DNA from: Bacillota bacterium
Lineage (GTDB): Bacteria > Bacillota > Clostridia > Christensenellales > CAG-138
Assembly: GCA_023409435.1 (NCBI GenBank)
Contig: JAEYHP010000074.1
Span: 1 to 7,252 of the forward strand
Direction of reading: 5' to 3'
DNA: 7,252 nt
Shown in pieces: positions 5,812 to 7,252 of the stretch; positions within the stretch are counted from its first letter, which is position 1; the number at the start of each line of letters is the position of its first letter. The notes under the pieces are model-generated. The model did no database searches and was not told where the DNA came from. It was given only the letters and a program-made list of their open reading frames with translations. The position numbers and the translations under genes were made by a program.

Positions 5812-6786
5812 TTAATCTGATTCTTCAGAATGCACTTTTTTGTGGATTATACGGGTATAAAGCTTACCGCCAAAGTTGAAGATCAGCATTCCGAATAAGA
5901 TTACCACACCACCAACAAGGGTTGGTACATTCAACTTCTCCTTTGCTAAAATAAACCCGAGCAAACTTGTCAAAAAAGGAGTGATAAACATATAATTGCT
6001 TACAGACGATGCCTTTTTCGCTTTTTTGAAAGCTTGTGCCCAAGAGGCATAGGCTATGGCACTTGAGAAAACTCCCAGAATTGCAAGATATACTAGTTGG
6101 ATGGATGGAGCGCTCTGCAATTCATTTATCGAATCCGGCAGAAAAACGGAAAGCATAACTGTTCCCGCAAAAATACTATATGCGGAGGCTTGCAATCCCG
6201 AATAAGTTTTGGTCAATTTGCGTTGCAATAAATTATAAATACTTAAAGCAATTGCAGCAAGGAATAGCCAAATCAGGCCATGATTTAACGTAAAAGCATG
6301 GTCCATAAGCGCTAATATGATGACACCTGAAAATTCAATTAGAATTGCTACCCATTGAAAAACAGTCAACTTTTCATGATTAATAAATCTTGCTAACAAT
6401 GCTGTAATGATCGGAACCGTTGCAATGATAATGCTGCTGGTTGCAGCTGTTACCGTTTCACATCCCATATTAAATAAAATCATGTAAAGAAAGAACCCGA
6501 AAGCACCCGCTGCAAAAAAGTACAGTATATCACTTTTTTGCGGCAATTTCATTTTAGTAATAAGCGCCATAATGAGCAAGGTACAAGTAGCAACAAAGTA
6601 CCGTAGGAATCCAAGTGAAAATGAAGAGAAATAATGGAGGGACAGACGCGTAAGAACATAGGCTAACGACCAAAAAACAATCGTTACGATTGCATATGGA
6701 TGAAAACTATCTCTGAACTTCAACAATACCACCACGCAATTCGGATTTTTGGGTTTTGCAATATTATTAAACCACAAAAAATCCAC
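5812..6786 (-). CDS. EamA/DMT-family transporter
   Basis: This is an integral membrane transporter of the drug/metabolite (EamA, RhaT-like) superfamily, likely exporting or importing a small metabolite. Two homologous EamA repeats are visible, at about residues 33-160 and 170-307, giving about ten membrane segments. Each repeat ends in the family hallmark: P-I-ITALLARFINHEKLT (125-141) and TPFLTSLLGFILAKEKL (269-285), then GVxIL-type helices. The C-terminal tail is basic then acidic and cytosolic. Length (324 aa) is slightly long. The first ~25 residues look unlike the family, so the real start may be TTG 6777 (GGTGG 5 nt upstream) or TTG 6723 (GGTGG 5 nt upstream), rather than GTG 6786, which lacks a ribosome binding site. 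The gene is AT-rich, unlike the left of the window, suggesting separate acquisition. It stands alone, and its substrate is unknown. Confidence 0.88.
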   Translation of the reverse strand: MDFLWFNNIAKPKNPNCVVVLLKFRDSFHPYAIVTIVFWSLAYVLTRLSLHYFSSFSLGFLRYFVATCTLLIMALITKMKLPQKSDILYFFAAGAFGFFLYMILFNMGCETVTAATSSIIIATVPIITALLARFINHEKLTVFQWVAILIEFSGVIILALMDHAFTLNHGLIWLFLAAIALSIYNLLQRKLTKTYSGLQASAYSIFAGTVMLSVFLPDSINELQSAPSIQLVYLAILGVFSSAIAYASWAQAFKKAKKASSVSNYMFITPFLTSLLGFILAKEKLNVPTLVGGVVILFGMLIFNFGGKLYTRIIHKKVHSEESD

Positions 6787-6887
6787 CTATAAAAGGACTT
6801 AAGGGATATTTACCTACATGAGAAATATGCCGTTCTTTATTGCAAAAGCAAAGCAGGAAAGTAAATAGCTTTTTATAAGGAGAAACT

Positions 6888-6970
6888 TAGTGCAAGCTTT
6901 CGGACAATCATCTGAGCAATATAGACCTGAAAGGTCAACAAAACTTAGAAAGAAAAGACTGTTGCACTAA
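6888..6970. repeat. 9-bp inverted repeats bracketing 83 bp
   Basis: TTAGTGCAA (6888-6896) and TTGCACTAA (6962-6970) are perfect inverted repeats separated by 65 bp. The right arm with its context (ACTGTTGCACTAA) is reminiscent of insertion-sequence ends, so this could be an internally deleted element. No target duplication is evident. Confidence 0.45.
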
Positions 6971-7046
6971 ATATAATGGGAAGTTCGGATAGCCACTGGT
7001 TATGGATAATGTCAACAGCACTTAAGTCGCAATAGACGGTTTAGTA

Positions 7047-7083
7047 TAAAAAAGGGACAAGCCGTTTAGCAGAGGCGGCTTGT
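7047..7083 (-). terminator. Rho-independent terminator, minus strand
   Basis: The stem ACAAGCCG (7057-7064) with CGGCTTGT (7076-7083) is a perfect 8-bp repeat with an 11-nt loop. Read on the minus strand it is followed by CCCTTTTTTAT. It would end transcription arriving from the right, where the insertion sequence now lies. It may originally have served a minus-strand gene displaced or interrupted by that element. Confidence 0.75.
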
Positions 7084-7131
7084 ATTGGAAACTGTGTAAT
7101 CGCTTAGGTTGCATCAACAACTGTAACACTA

Positions 7132-7252
7132 GAGTCTGTTTTAAAACCATCAAAGTAACCAAACGAGGATACAGGCAAGAAACGTAACGGCACTGAAGAA
7201 GATCGCCTTTTTCTCATATCTGGTAGCAAAGCGGCGGTTGTTTTTGAGTTTG
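7132..7252 (-). mobile_element. IS5-type insertion sequence, terminal part
   Basis: The last ~120 bp hold the 3' end of a transposase gene and, 10-16 bp beyond its stop, a sequence beginning GAGTCTGTTTTAAAAC. The latter is placed like, and resembles, an IS5-group terminal inverted repeat. The boundary is estimated at 7132-7134. A CTAG at 7129-7132 may be the target or duplicated site. The other end lies outside the window, so neither the inverted repeat nor the duplication can be confirmed. Confidence 0.6.
7150..7252 (-). CDS. IS5-family transposase, C-terminal fragment (window edge)
   Basis: Thirty-three codons read into the window from its right edge and stop at TGA (7152-7150). The peptide includes NNRRFATRYEKKAIFFSAV and ends TFLACILVWLL. 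From family knowledge, a (F/I)ATRYxKxxxxFLxxVxLAxxxxWL ending is characteristic of IS5-family (IS427/ISL2-like) DDE transposases, just after the catalytic Glu region. The DDE residues themselves are outside the window, so whether the enzyme is intact cannot be judged. Frame and stop are clean with no sign of damage in the visible part. Confidence 0.72.
   Translation of the reverse strand, partial: KLKNNRRFATRYEKKAIFFSAVTFLACILVWLL

Larger units (their letters stand above)
6787..7149. other. Gene-poor, AT-rich interval between the EamA gene and the insertion sequence
   Basis: This stretch has no gene that I can support well. It contains a 9-bp inverted repeat pair (6888-6896 and 6962-6970) enclosing a 26-codon frame (GTG 6890 to TAA 6970, with AAGGAG 7 nt upstream), a short GACCT-GAA-AGGTC hairpin (6924-6936), and a minus-strand terminator (7047-7083). 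No clear promoter for the EamA gene was found. A weak candidate on the minus strand is TTGCTT with ATATTT 17 bp on, near 6820-6850. The interval looks like decayed or mobile-element-derived DNA. Confidence 0.5.

Noticed and set aside
5793..5813. CTTGACTATACTGTAGAGG, resembling a MerR-family-type promoter half on the plus strand
   Set aside because: It points into the 3' end of the EamA gene, has no -10 or downstream gene, and is too short to support a call.
1..7252. CRISPR array, tRNA or rRNA genes
   Set aside because: No regularly spaced repeats, no tRNA cloverleaf with a TTCGAATC-type T-loop and no rRNA-like conserved segments were seen on either strand.

Overview
The window looks like a chromosomal segment of an anaerobic, Clostridia-like Firmicute. 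Supporting signs are AGGAGG-type ribosome binding sites, sigma-A-type promoters, and protein families common in that group. This is an inference from gene content; no phylogenetic marker is present. Base composition is mosaic. The left part (1-2277) is clearly GC-rich, the middle ABC exporter/regulator block (2512-5360) is intermediate, and the right part (about 5640-7250) is visibly AT-rich.

Region 1 (1-2277, + strand) is the 3' part of an operon. It holds a NitT/TauT-type ABC importer permease (cut by the window edge), its ATPase (8 bp overlap), and 38 bp later a NifB-like radical SAM protein. The radical SAM protein keeps the SAM-cluster cysteines and most NifB accessory Fe-S ligands. It appears to lack the extra cysteine that follows the CxxxCxxC motif in canonical NifB. 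Import of a small solute next to a NifB relative suggests a nitrogenase-like or other Fe-S cofactor system whose remaining genes would lie upstream of the window.

Region 2 (2301-2512) is a decayed 3' tail of an alpha/beta-hydrolase gene on the minus strand. It contains a perfect hairpin that could terminate the Region 1 operon on the plus strand.

Region 3 (2512-5438, minus strand) is a self-contained export module. A 338-aa regulator with a C-terminal ArsR-type winged helix and an unrecognised ~250-aa N-terminal domain lies upstream of a fused TMD-NBD ABC half-transporter. Each gene has its own clear -35/-10 promoter with 17-bp spacing. The same 18-bp palindrome (ATTAGAT-GGTT-ATCTAAT) sits at or just after each predicted transcription start. 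A Rho-independent terminator separates the two genes. The simplest reading is that the regulator controls itself and the exporter by binding this palindrome.

Region 4 (5439-5811) has no convincing gene. It has a long hairpin, a perfect 16-bp palindrome, and short degenerate direct repeats. One of these repeats resembles a sequence on the far side of the export module, so the module may be an insertion.

Region 5 (5812-7252) holds an AT-rich EamA/DMT-family transporter (minus), then a non-coding or decayed stretch with a 9-bp inverted repeat and a minus-strand terminator. It ends with the C-terminus and terminal region of an IS5-type insertion sequence that runs off the window.
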